DNA of 64,000 nt from Symsagittifera roscoffensis (GCF_963678635.1 NC_087063.1:68364727-68428726), one strand, 5' to 3'; positions 12,190 to 23,915 are shown, counted from the first letter of the stretch. Numbers and translations: made by a program. Notes: generated by a model not told the origin, from the sequence alone.

Positions 12190-12917
12190 TGAAATTACTT
12201 TTTATAAATAGGCGACTTTATATCCGTAAGGGATTTGATCAATTTCAGAGCCGCCATCTTTTTGAGAGAATTCTCCGCGGCACTATTCAGGCTCCTCACT
12301 CAAACTGCAGAGTTGAATAGGGACGCCACCATGCTTGGTAAATCTCCTCCAACATTATGTCCAACTCTTTTTTTCTTGTGAAGTCATCTTCACTATTCGG
12401 CATTTCAAAGAATTCTTCTTGAAACTAAAACAAATTGATACACTCTTTCTATGTTGCCATTCCATTTAATTAAGTTTTTTTTTCGTTTTCCATTTTTAAA
12501 TGTGGTGTATAGTAGAAGAAACTTACATCCTGCCCAAAGAATAAGGACAAAAAATCCATTGTCTCCCTTGAGACCACATCGTCTCCAGTCCATGGACTCC
12601 AGACTTTCTTGGCAAGATATTTGCTCTGCATTGAACATAACTCATATAACTCTCCGGCATTCAGTACCGGATACCTCCAGATGAAGCTCCGATCCATAAA
12701 CAGCATCATCTCCATTGAAGTCAAATTCACTCCCTTCTCAACCAGCTCATCATATATCCCCACCCTCCTTTCAACTGCCTTGTCTTCCAGCAAGGCTTCG
12801 TATTTGAAGTCCAAACCGTCACGTAAATTTTAAAACTTCTCCGGAAAGTCCACTAAATTATCTTCCGGCTCGACAAAATTCTTTTCTAATGACAGAAAAT
12901 TTTTTGTTAAAAAATAG
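12190..12917 (-). pseudogene. Two-exon gene on the opposite strand, copy D
   Basis: Minus-strand exon 12,917-12,527 runs from acceptor TTTATCAG to donor GAT|GTAAGT. A 102-bp intron (12,526-12,425) ends in TTGTTTTAG, and the final exon is 12,424-12,190. The first exon is open over 114 codons from an internal Met, after one TAA about 13 codons upstream of it in the same frame (FPEKF*). The final exon keeps MPNSEDDFTRKKEL then loses a base near 12,301. Splice sites and intron length match copy A. No family recognised; charged, Leu-rich, no signal peptide seen. Confidence 0.55.
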
Positions 12918-13700
12918 CTGATAAACAATGTTTAACCGAAAGAGTAATAAAATGATGTTACTTTTAGTCCTCTTTTATGAAGAGATGTTTTTCCTTTTTT
13001 TTCCTCCTCCAATCGGGAAGAGGAATGCAGTTGTTAAAAATAAAAAACAGCATAAATGAAAAAAATCTTTTCGCTGGTATATCTTAACAAATAAAAAAAT
13101 GAGTGGAGAAACCACGACATTAAAACACGAGTGGAAAAACCACAACATCAAAAAACGAACACCGAACGAAATACGACATAAAACTAGTCACCTCCGAAAA
13201 ACGCCGAAAAACAACGGCCAATCAGAGCTGTGCAAAAAAACCAAAAACAGCCTTCCAAATCTAACTGATATACAGTTACTTTCACTCCAACTCAATTTCA
13301 CATTTGGAATTCTAAACGTCCTCTCTCCAACTAATAAAATCTCCTGAATTCTCAACTGAAAATTAAATCTAACTTAGATTCGTCATCGGAAAAATAACCA
13401 CAAAATGACAAATCCCAATAGTGAACTAGAGGAAAATGAAATGATGGATGAGGATCCCGTTTTATTAGCTCTCGATGATTTGCTTAAATTGAGTACTCTA
13501 AAAAATTCTTTTGCTAGCATTCACCATCAAAAAATAAATTTGCAACAAATTTATTTGGTTGGTCTTTTCATTCTGATAATCTTTTCAAATCAGATCTTAG
13601 CATTTGATCTGAAAGATTAATTGTATGCAAACACTTCAAATAATCTTCGGGTTGCTCATTTTGATTGTCAATTGATGACTTCTAACAAAATGTTCTCTCT
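12467..13700 (+). repeat. 1.23 kb unit 1 (subtype a)
   Basis: Env-start ORF 13,405-13,620 carries the a-type reading (EENEMM, VLLALDD), and the leader has the a-type CTGAAAATTAAATC. Its antisense exon is the copy D exon. Confidence 0.9.
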
Positions 13701-14932
13701 TAATTAAGTTTTTTTTTCTTTTTCCATTTTTAAATGTGGTGTATAGTAGAAGAAACTTACATCCTGCCCAAAGAATAAGGACAAAAAATCCATTGTCTCC
13801 CTTGAGACCACATCGTCTCCAGTCCATGGACTCCAGACTTTCTTGGCAAGATATTTGCTCTGCATTGAACATAACTCATATAACTCTCCGGCATTCAGTA
13901 CCGGATACCTCCAGATGAAGCTCCGATCCATAAACAGCATCATCTCCATTGAAGTCAAATTCACTCCCTTCTCAACCAGCTCATCATATATCCCCACCCT
14001 CCTTTCAACTGCCTTGTCTTCCAGCAAGGCTTCGTATTTGAAGTCCAAACCGTCACGTAAATTTTAAAACTTCTCCGGAAAGTCCACTAAATTATCTTCC
14101 GGCTCGACAAAATTCTTTTCTAATGACAGAAAATTTTTTGTTAAAAAATAGCTGATAAACAATGTTTAACCGAAAGAGTAATAAAATGATGTTACTTTTA
14201 GTCCTCTTTTATGAAGAGATGTTTTTCCTTTTTTTTCCTCCTCCAATGGGGAAGAGGAATGCAGTTGTTAAAAATAAAAAACAGCATAAATGAAAAAAAT
14301 CTTTTCGCTGGTATATCTTAACAAATAAAAAAATGAGTGGAGAAACCACGACATTAAAACACGAGTGGAAAAACCACAACATCAAAAAACGAACACCGAA
14401 CGAAATACGACATAAAACTAGTCACCTCCGAAAAACGCCGAAAAACAACGGCCAATCAGAGCTGTGCAAAAAAACCAAAAACAGCCTTCCAAATCTAACT
14501 GATATACAGTTACTTTCACTCCAACTCAATTTCACATTTGGAATTCTAAACGTCCTCTCTCCAACTAATAAAATCTCCTGAATTCTCAACTAAAAAAAAT
14601 CTAACTCAGATTTATCATCGAAAAAATAACCACAAAATGACAAATCCCAATAGTGAACTAGAGGAAAGTGAAATGATGGATGAGGATCCCATTCTAACAG
14701 CTCTCGATGATTTGCTTAAATTGAGTACTCTAAAAAACTCTTTTGCTAGCATTCACCATCAAAAAATAAATTTGCAACAAATTTATTTGGTTGGTCTTTT
14801 CATTCTGATAATCTTTTCAAATCAGATCTTAGCATTTGATCTGAAAGATTAATTGTATGCAAACACTTCAAATAATCTTCGGGTTGCTCATTTTGATTGT
14901 CAATTGATGACTTCTAACAAAATGTTCTCTCT
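13701..14932 (+). repeat. 1.23 kb unit 2 (subtype b)
   Basis: Env-start ORF 14,637-14,852 has b-type residues (EESEMM, LTALDD) with a private Val-to-Ile change. The leader has the b-type CTAAAAAAAATC. Antisense exon ORF intact at 14,048-13,704. Confidence 0.9.
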
Positions 14933-16165
14933 TAATTAAGTTTTTTTTTCTTTTTCCATTTTTAAATGTGGTGTATAGTAGAAGAAACTTACATCCTGCC
15001 CAAAGAATAAGGACAAAAATCCATTGTCTCCCTTGAGACCACATCGTCTCCAGTCCATGGACTCCAGACTTTCTTGGCAAGATATTTGCTCTGCATTGAA
15101 CATAACTCATATAACTCTCCGGCATTCAGTACCGGATACCTCCAGATGAAGCTCCGATCCATAAACAGCATCATCTCCATTGAAGTCAAATTCACTCCCT
15201 TCTCAACCAGCTCATCATATATCCCCACCCTCCTTTCAACTGCCTTGTCTTCCAGCAAGGCTTCGTATTTGAAGTCCAAACCGTCACGTAAATTTTAAAA
15301 CTTCTCCGGAAAGTCCACTAAATTATCTTCCGGCTCGACAAAATTCTTTTCTAATGACAGAAAATTTTTTGTTAAAAAATAGCTGATAAACAATGTTTAA
15401 CCGAAAGAGTAATAAAATGATGTTACTTTTAGTCCTCTTTTATGAAGAGATGTTTTTCCTTTTTTTTCCTCCTCCAATCGGGAAGACGAATGCAGTTGTT
15501 AAAAATAAAAAACAGCATAAATGAAAAAAATCTTTTCGCTGGTATATCTTAACAAATAAAAAAATGAGTGGAGAAACCACGACATTAAAACACGAGTGGA
15601 AAAACCACAACATCAAAAAACGAACACCGAACGAAATACGACATAAAACTAGTCACCTCCGAAAAACGCCGAAAAACAACGGCCAATCAGAGCTGTGCAA
15701 AAAAACCAAAAACAGCCTTCCAAATCTAACTGATATACAGTTACTTTCACTCCAACTCAATTTCACATTTGGAATTCTAAACGTCCTCTCTCCAACTAAT
15801 AAAATCTCCTGAATTCTCAACTGAAAATTAAATCTAACTTAGATTCGTCATCGGAAAAATAACCACAAAATGACAAATCCCAATAGTGAACTAGAGGAAA
15901 ATGAAATGATGGATGAGGATCCCGTTCTATTAGCTCTCGATGATTTGCTTAAATTGAGTACTCTAAAAAATTCTTTTGCTAGCATTCACCATCAAAAAAT
16001 AAATTTGCAACAAATTTATTTGGTTGGTCTTTTCATTCTGATAATCTTTTCAAATCAGATCTTAGCATTTGATCTGAAAGATTAATTGTATGCAAACACT
16101 TCAAATAATCTTCGGGTTGCTCATTTTGATTGTCAATTGATGACTTCTAACAAAATGTTCTCTCT
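14933..16165 (+). repeat. 1.23 kb unit 3 (subtype a)
   Basis: Env-start ORF 15,870-16,085, a-type. The antisense exon has lost one A in the A-run near 15,018, so its frame breaks 17 codons before the donor. Confidence 0.9.
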
Positions 16166-17397
16166 TAAATAAGTTTTTTTTTCTTTTTCCATTTTTAAAT
16201 GTGGTGTATAGTAGAAGAAACTTACATCCTGCCCAAAGAATAAGGACAAAAAATCCATTGTCTCCCTTGAGACCACATCGTCTCCAGTCCATGGACTCCA
16301 GACTTTCTTGGCAAGATATTTGCTCTGCATTGAACATAACTCATATAACTCTCCGGCATTCAGTACCGGATACCTCCAGATGAAGCTCCGATCCATAAAC
16401 AGCATCATCTCCATTGAAGTCAAATTCACTCCCTTCTCAACCAGCTCATCATATATCCCCACCCTCCTTTCAACTGCCTTGTCTTCCAGCAAGGCTTCGT
16501 ATTTGAAGTCCAAACCGTCACGTAAATTTTAAAACTTCTCCGGAAAGTCCACTAAATTATCTTCCGGCTCGACAAAATTCTTTTCTAATGACAGAAAATT
16601 TTTTGTTAAAAAATAGCTGATAAACAATGTTTAACCGAAAGAGTAATAAAATGATGTTACTTTTAGTCCTCTTTTATGAAGAGATGTTTTTCCTTTTTTT
16701 TCCTCCTCCAATCGGGAAGAGGAATGCAGTTGTTAAAAATAAAAAACAGCATAAATGAAAAAAATCTTTTCGCTGGTATATCTTAACAAATAAAAAAATG
16801 AGTGGAGAAACCACGACATTAAAACACGAGTGGAAAAACCACAACATCAAAAAACGAACACCGAACGAAATACGACATAAAACTAGTCACCTCCGAAAAA
16901 CGCCGAAAAACAACGGCCATTCAGAGCTGTGCAAAAAAACCAAAAACAGCCTTCCAAATCTAACTGATATACAGTTACTTTCACTCCAACTCAATTTCAC
17001 ATTTGGAATTCTAAACGTCCTCTCTCCAACTAATAAAATCTCCTGAATTCTCAACTAAAAAAAATCTAACTCAGATTTATCATCGAAAAAATAACCACAA
17101 AATGACAAATCCCAATAGTGAACTAGAGGAAAGTGAAATGATGGATGAGGATCCCGTTCTAACAGCTCTCGATGATTTGCTTAAATTGAGTACTCTAAAA
17201 AACTCTTTTGCTAGCATTCACCATCAAAAAATAAATTTGCAACAAATTTATTTGGTTGGTCTTTTCATTCTGATAATCTTATCAAATCAGATCTTAGCAT
17301 TTGATCTGAAAGATTAATTGTATGCAAACACTTCAAATAATCTTCGGGTTGCTCATTTTGATTGTCAATTGATGACTTCTAACAAAATGTTCTCTCT
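16166..17397 (+). repeat. 1.23 kb unit 4 (subtype b)
   Basis: Env-start ORF 17,102-17,317, b-type. The left junction reads TAAATAAG instead of TAATTAAG, which lengthens the antisense ORF to 126 codons past the splice donor. The CCAAT box reads GGCCATTCAGAG in this unit, so the motif is lost. Confidence 0.9.
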
Positions 17398-18632
17398 TAA
17401 TTAAGTTTTTTTTTCTTTTTCCATTTTTAAATGTGGTGTATAGTAGAAGAACCTTACATCCTGCCCAAAGAATAAGGACAAAAAATCCATTGTCTCCCTT
17501 GAGACCACATCGTCTCCAGTCCATGGACTCCAGACTTTCTTGGCAAGATATTTGCTCTGCATTGAACATAACTCATATAACTCTCCGGCATTCAGTACCG
17601 GATACCTCCAGATGAAGCTCCGATCCATAAACAGCATCATCTCCATTGAAGTCAAATTCACTCCCTTCTCAACCAGCTCATCATATATCCCCACCCTCCT
17701 TTCAACTGCCTTGTCTTCCAGCAAGGCTTCGTATTTGAAGTCCAAACCGTCACGTAAATTTTAAAACTTCTCCGGAAAGTCCACTAAATTATCTTCCGGC
17801 TCGACAAAATTCTTTTCTAATGACAGAAAATTTTTTGTTAAAAAATAGCTGATAAACAATGTTTAACCGAAAGAGTAATAAAATGATGTTACTTTTAGTC
17901 CTCTTTTATGAAGAGATGTTTTTCCTTTTTTTTCCTCCTCCAATCGGGAAGAGGAATGCAGTTGTTAAAAATAAAAAACAGCATAAATGAAAAAAATCTT
18001 TTCGCTGGTATATCTTAACAAATAAAAAAATGAGTGGAGAAACCACGACATTAAAACACGAGTGGAAAAACCACAACATCAAAAAACGAACACCGAACGA
18101 AATACGACATAAAACTAGTCACCTCCGAAAAACGCCGAAAAACAACGGCCAATCAGAGCTGTGCAAAAAAAACCAAAAACAGCCTTCCAAATCTAACTGA
18201 TATACAGTTACTTTCACTCCAACTCAATTTCACATTTGGAATTCTAAACGTCCTCTCTCCAACTAATAAAATCTCCTGAATTCTCAACTGAAAATTAAAT
18301 CTAACTTAGATTCGTCATCGGAGAAATAACCACAAAATGACAAATCCCAATAGTGAACTAGAGGAAAATGAAATGATGGATGAGGATCCCGTTCTATTAG
18401 CTCTCGATGATTTGCTTAAATTGAGTACTCTAAAAAATTCTTTTGCTAGCATTCACCATCAAAAAATAAATTTGCAACAAATTTATTTGGTTGGTCTTTT
18501 CATTCTGATAATCTTTTCAAATCAGATCTTAGCATTTGATCTGAAAGATTAATTGTATGCAAACACTTCAAATAATCTTCGGGTTGCTCATTTTGATTGT
18601 CAATTGATGACTTCTAACAAAATGTTCTCTCT
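17398..18632 (+). repeat. 1.23 kb unit 5 (subtype a)
   Basis: Env-start ORF 18,337-18,552, a-type. One extra A in the leader A-run near 18,168 makes this the longest unit (1,235 bp). Two private changes lie in the antisense exon and its donor region (AACCTTACATCC on the plus strand weakens the donor to GTAAGG). Confidence 0.9.
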
Positions 18633-19866
18633 TAATTAAGTTTTTTTTTCTTTTTCCATTTTTAAATGTGGTGTATAGTAGAAGAAACTTACATCCTGCC
18701 CAAAGAATAAGGACAAAAAATCCATTGTCTCCCTTGAGACCACATCGTCTCCAGTCCATGGACTCCAGACTTTCTTGGCAAGATATTTGCTCTGCATTGA
18801 ACATAACTCATATAACTCTCCGGCATTCAGTACCGGATACCTCCAGATGAAGCTCCGATCCATAAACAGCATCATCTCCATTGAAGTCAAATTCACTCCC
18901 TTCTCAACCAGCTCATCATATATCCCCACCCTCCTTTCAACTGCCTTGTCTTCCAGCAAGGCTTCGTATTTGAAGTCCAAACCGTCACGTAAATTTTAAA
19001 ACTTCTCCGGAAAGTCCACTAAATTATCTTCCGGCTCGACAAAATTCTTTTCTAATGACAGAAAATTTTTTGTTAAAAAATAGCTGATAAACAATGTTTA
19101 ACCGAAAGAGTAATAAAATGATGTTACTTTTAGTCCTCTTTTATGAAGAGATGTTTTTCCTTTTTTTTCCTCCTCCAATCGGGAAGAGGAATGCAGTTGT
19201 TAAAAATAAAAAACAGCATAAATGAAAAAAATCTTTTCGCTGGTATATCTTAACAAATAAAAAAATGAGTGGAGAAACCACGACATTAAAACACGAGTGG
19301 AAAAACCACAACATCAAAAAACGAACACCGAACGAAATACGACATAAAACTAGTCACCTCCGAAAAACGCCGAAAAACAACGGCCAATCAGAGCTGTGCA
19401 AAAAAACCAAAAACAGCCTTCCAAATCTAACTGATATACAGTTACTTTCACTCCAACTCAATTTCACATTTGGAATTCTAAACGTCCTCTCTCCAACTAA
19501 TAAAATCTCCTGAATTCTCAACTGAAAATTAAATCTAACTTAGATTCGTCATCGGAAAAATAACCACAAAATGACAAATCCCAATAGTGAACTAGAGGAA
19601 AATGAAATGATGGATGAGGATCCCGTTTTATTAGCTCTCGATGATTTGCTTAAATTGAGTACTCTAAAAAATTCTTTTGCTAGCATTCACCATCAAAAAA
19701 TAAATTTGCAACAAATTTATTTGGTTGGTCTTTTCATTCTGATAATCTTTTCAAATCAGATCTTAGCATTTGATCTGAAAGATTAATTGTATGCAAACAC
19801 TTCAAATAATCTTCGGGTTGCTCATTTTGATTGTCAATTGATGACTTCTAACAAAATGTTCTCTCT
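18633..19866 (+). repeat. 1.23 kb unit 6 (subtype a)
   Basis: Env-start ORF 19,571-19,786, a-type, almost identical to units 1 and 3. Two a-type units are therefore adjacent here (5 and 6), breaking the a-b alternation. Confidence 0.9.
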
Positions 19867-21100
19867 TAATTAAGTTTTTTTTTCTTTTTCCATTTTTAAA
19901 TGTGGTGTATAGTAGAAGAAACTTACATCCTGCCCAAAGAATAAGGACAAAAAATCCATTGTCTCCCTTGAGACCACATCGTCTCCAGTCCATGGACTCC
20001 AGACTTTCTTGGCAAGATATTTGCTCTGCATTGAACATAACTCATATAACTCTCCGGCATTCAGTACCGGATACCTCCAGATGAAGCTCCGATCCATAAA
20101 CAGCATCATCTCCATTGAAGTCAAATTCACTCCCTTCTCAACCAGCTCATCATATATCCCCACCCTCCTTTCAACTGCCTTGTCTTCCAGCAAGGCTTCG
20201 TATTTGAAGTCCAAACCGTCACGTAAATTTTAAAACTTCTCCGGAAAGTCCACTAAATTATCTTCCGGCTCGACAAAATTCTTTTCTAATGACAGAAAAT
20301 TTTTTGTTAAAAAATAGCTGATAAACAATGTTTAACCGAAAGAGTAATAAAATGATGTTACTTTTAGTCCTCTTTTATGAAGAGATGTTTTTCCTTTTTT
20401 TTCCTCCTCCAATCGGGAAGAGGAATGCAGTTGTTAAAAATAAAAAACAGCATAAATGAAAAAAATCTTTTCGCTGGTATATCTTAACAAATAAAAAATT
20501 GAGTGGAGAAACCACGACATTAAAACACGAGTGGAAAAACCACAACATCAAAAAACGAACACCGAACGAAATACGACATAAAACTAGTCACCTCCGAAAA
20601 ACGCCGAAAAACAACGGCCAATCAGAGCTGTGCAAAAAAACCAAAAACAGCCTTCCAAATCTAACTGATATACAGTTACTTTCACTCCAACTCAATTTCA
20701 CATTTGGAATTCTAAACGTCCTTTCTCCAACTAATAAAATCTCCTGAATTCTCAACTGAAAATTAAATCTAACTTAGATTCGTCATCGGAAAAATAACCA
20801 CAAAATGACAAATCCCAATAGTGAACTAGAGGAAAGTGAAATGATGGATGAGGATCCCGTTCTAACAGCTCTCGATGATTTGCTTAAATTGAGTACTCTA
20901 AAAAACTCTTTTGCTAGCATTCACCATCAAAAAATAAATTTGCAACAAATTTATTTGGTTGGTCTTTTCAATCTGATAATCTTTTCAAATCAGATCTTAG
21001 CATTTGATCTGAAAGATTAATTGTATGCAAACACTTCAAATAATCTTCGGGTTGCTCATTTTGATTGTCAATTGATGACTTCTAACAAAATGTTCTCTCT
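19867..21100 (+). repeat. 1.23 kb unit 7 (a-type leader, b-type env start)
   Basis: The leader has the a-type CTGAAAATTAAATC while the env-start ORF at 20,805-21,020 is b-type (EESEMM, LTALDD), so the unit is a chimera, as expected from unequal exchange or gene conversion. It continues without a break into the long env. Confidence 0.85.
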
Positions 21101-23114
21101 AAACAAAGTTGCTCCTTGCAAAGTCCAACCAGAAAATATTTATCTAACCCATGCTTATGTTACTCTTTATCAGATACATTATCGCACTAAAGTAAATGCG
21201 ACAATGAATCAGATTAAACACCAATCAATGCATTGGTTCTGCGGCTCATTTGATTTGAGCGGTATTGACGCTCGACAAAACGTAATCACTACTGATCTCC
21301 ATTTATCTGCCGATCAATGTAAATCGGCCGCCAAAAGAGGCTATCTCAACCTAGGCTATGCTAGTATTGGAAATAATCCTTTCAAATTTAATGTTAAAAC
21401 AGTAAATTATGCGCATGTTGGTAAATTTGACGGCAAAAATCATAATGAATGTGATAGCTGTTCATGGATTAAACTGGACATTTTTGAAACTTACATGCAA
21501 AATGTAACTCTAACTGTTAACCTCAAAGATGGAACAGTCAACAATTGGTAAAACGTTCCTTTGCCCTGTCCAGTGTCTACAAATGGATGTGAAACAACAT
21601 CGTTAGACGCTTTTGCTTATACTTGGGAAGAACCCAAAAATTGCATTTTCACTGTTTTAAACAGATTTCCGGCTAAAATGATTCGAAACGAAGAATCATA
21701 CTATATTATTAAACATATTTCTAGCCCTTCTATTCATTCTACCCAAACAAAGGATTCTCACAAATTTATGCTACAGGTGATGAATAAACCGCAATCTCTT
21801 TGTGGTCATCCCAGAAAAGTGTATCCAACTTCATATGGTTTACTTTTTGCTGCATACACTGACGGTTTCACTATGGATACTGGGATCCAAATTAAACCAA
21901 CCACAGAAACGGGAACTATTCATAATGCCGGTCAACCGATTTCTAATTTTCTCACAACAAGTGAAAATTTGCCGCCACTTAAGTTCTTAACTAGTCAAAA
22001 TGACTACGAATCTTATTAGGAACCAAATTGAACTATATTCTGTTCAATAGATTCTACATGCTTAGAACGGCCGAATGAGCCCTTCAACAAAATCAATGTG
22101 AGCTAGAATGCTCCTCAATCTTAAATACTTTAATGCTTTTACTTGAAAGCCCACGTTTGGCTGGCTACATTTTAACTCAAAACCGCTCTATGTTCTTAGA
22201 GACCAATAGCAATGTTGCCTGGCTCTTTCATTGTGCGAAATTTTATTCACCTTTGCAATTAATGGATCAATGCTAAAATCGCATTCCCATTGTGTATATG
22301 GAAAATATTCAACTTGTCGATCCAAGTACGCGACAAATTTTTCAATCGGCAGATCCACAAGACTGTTCCGGCAAACATTTAAATATTTTTCAACTAGATG
22401 TTGACGATGACAAGTCCTGGATCGAATTAACAACCCAAATCACAAGGGTTACAGGACCATACCTCTTTAAACCAAAAGAGATAGTTCAACAAATTAAACA
22501 TTCTTTAGCCTCTAGTCAAGGAGCTTAAATTTACACTTACGCTCAAATGCAAAATTTTGGAACATGATATACGATAATTCAGAATTGAAACAGAATACTG
22601 CAAAAAGTATCCAGGTCATTTCTAAAGGCTCAAAATTTTCTTTTTTTCGGACTCATAAAGCCCACTAGGCTCTTCTCAAACATTATATTTGGATTATCTC
22701 ATTTCTCTAGACTTTTGGAAAAACGAATACACCCGTATATTCGGAAAAATACAATACTATTTAGAAAAATGCGGAATAGTCTTCGCCTCTTTTCTCTTTG
22801 GGAAATTCATACTAGATTGCCTAGTATTCATAATAAAAGCAATGCATATTTACAAAATTACCGGCCAATCACTACCTTTTGGCTAAATACTACTTGCCGC
22901 CTCATATAATATAATTTTCACTTCTATAGTGACCTCAATTTTCATTCAAGATGAGCAAACTGAAAAATTAGAAGAAGAATGTGATCAAAAAACACAAGCA
23001 CCTCTTTTAGAGGAAATTGATAAAATCAACCAGGATTGCATGTATTCTCACATCCAATTAACAAGTTTTGGTGGAAGAACTCAAAACTTGGATCACCCAA
23101 CAAATCCAGTCTAA
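20805..23114 (+). pseudogene. Env-like membrane glycoprotein, interrupted by stops
   Basis: Starts at ATG 20,805 with an acidic segment, then a signal-peptide-like hydrophobic stretch ending ILAF. The ectodomain is Cys-rich with N-glycosylation sites (NVT, NAT), a WFCGSFDLSG motif at about 21,235, DQCKSAAKRG at about 21,315, and VDPSTRQIF at about 22,315. The W-C-G, C-x-x-x-A-x-x-G and (V/T)DP-x-T-R pattern resembles surface glycoproteins of some invertebrate retroelements and chuvirus-like relatives; this is family knowledge and weak similarity, not a search result. A transmembrane segment follows at about 22,770-22,860 (GIVFASFLFGKFILDCLVF), then an acidic tail. Stops at 21,018, 21,549, 22,017, about 22,076 and 22,274, plus frameshifts, make it non-functional. 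Confidence 0.6.
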
Positions 23115-23136
23115 TTTAAAAATGCTATTGTTCTAG

Positions 23137-23915
23137 GATATACCAACAGATTCAACTGTGGACGCAACACTTGACGACGACTTGAGAGGTTTTGAGGATC
23201 TTCTCTCACTCCTACCATCAACCGATCCACTGGTCTCGCAGCCTTCAGCACCAACTCAACAACCAACTGTTTCTACTACTATGACCCCTACTGCAACGCC
23301 GACCTCAACACGATCCTTCCCTGTACCACTATCTCACACCACTCCAGCCGTCCCAATAGCGACAGCATCAAATACACCACCCCTAACAGTTTCACCCCTG
23401 ATTTCAAAATACCTCTGGTTCCTTCGAATTCTCGAATTAAAAAACGAACCCAGATAGTAAGACCATATAAGATACTAACCGTAAATACGCCGGTATCAGC
23501 TTCTCAATATCCAATGACCATTAGGCGACAGCCCTTAGACCCCACTGAATTAAATATTAAGTTACATATTCAGTTAGATAGGGAACGGTACATAATTTCC
23601 AACAGTGATCCCGGCTTCGATATGGATCTCATATATGCTTTGAATGCGTTAATCAATCGTTTTAAATTAGAAGCCTACCATCCCATAAAGAAAATGTACT
23701 CAATAACCAATTCCCTTCTTGAGTATCAAAAAATCTATGTCCCAGCAAAATATTTGACTGCAAAATTACAAACTCCCCAGTTAGATGAATACATTGAGCA
23801 AATCCCACGTAGCCATATACATGAAACCCATCAAATCCGGGAGCTAAAAAAGCAAATCCACAGTTTGAAAACAAAAAATCACCAACTCATAGCCCGGTTG
23901 GAAGGAAAATTATAA
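23137..23915 (+). pseudogene. Accessory ORF downstream of env: Pro/Ser/Thr-rich then coiled coil
   Basis: The first part (23,137-23,457) is acidic, then rich in Thr, Pro and Ser (PTVSTTMTPTATPTSTRS). Near 23,400 the reading shifts by one frame and continues to the stop at 23,913-23,915 in an ORF ending with a heptad-like Leu/Ile coiled coil (IRELKKQIHSLKTKNHQL). It has no signal peptide or transmembrane segment. No family recognised. Its place after env suggests an extra gene of the element or the end of a longer ORF; the frame change could be a mutation or two overlapping ORFs. Confidence 0.45.

Larger units (their letters stand above)
12467..21100 (+). repeat. Seven-copy head-to-tail array of a 1.23 kb unit
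   Basis: Units of 1,232-1,235 bp repeat with very few differences. Each carries, left to right, the antisense exon (minus strand), a T-rich segment, the leader with CCAAT box, and the env start ending at GTTCTCTCT. Every internal junction joins GTTCTCTCT to TAATTAAG (TAAATAAG in one). TAATTAAG is the sequence inside the antisense intron at 12,467, so the array arose by duplicating 12,467-13,700 in direct orientation. All units share a TAA at the Gln codon after DLKD and the TAA in the antisense exon. The last unit continues into the long env. Confidence 0.95.

Noticed and set aside
12451-12833. Plus-strand ORFs (60-77 aa) opposite the antisense exon in each unit
   Set aside because: Shadows of the minus-strand exon, which has splice sites and a more protein-like composition.
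13099-13347. 82-aa plus-strand ORF repeated in most 1.23 kb units
   Set aside because: It lies in the leader before the env start, has no motif, is frameshifted in unit 5 and lacks its ATG in unit 7. It could be an upstream ORF but evidence is thin.
12467-21100. CRISPR-like array
   Set aside because: Units are 1.23 kb, nearly identical throughout and lack spacers; this is a tandem duplication in a eukaryotic genome.
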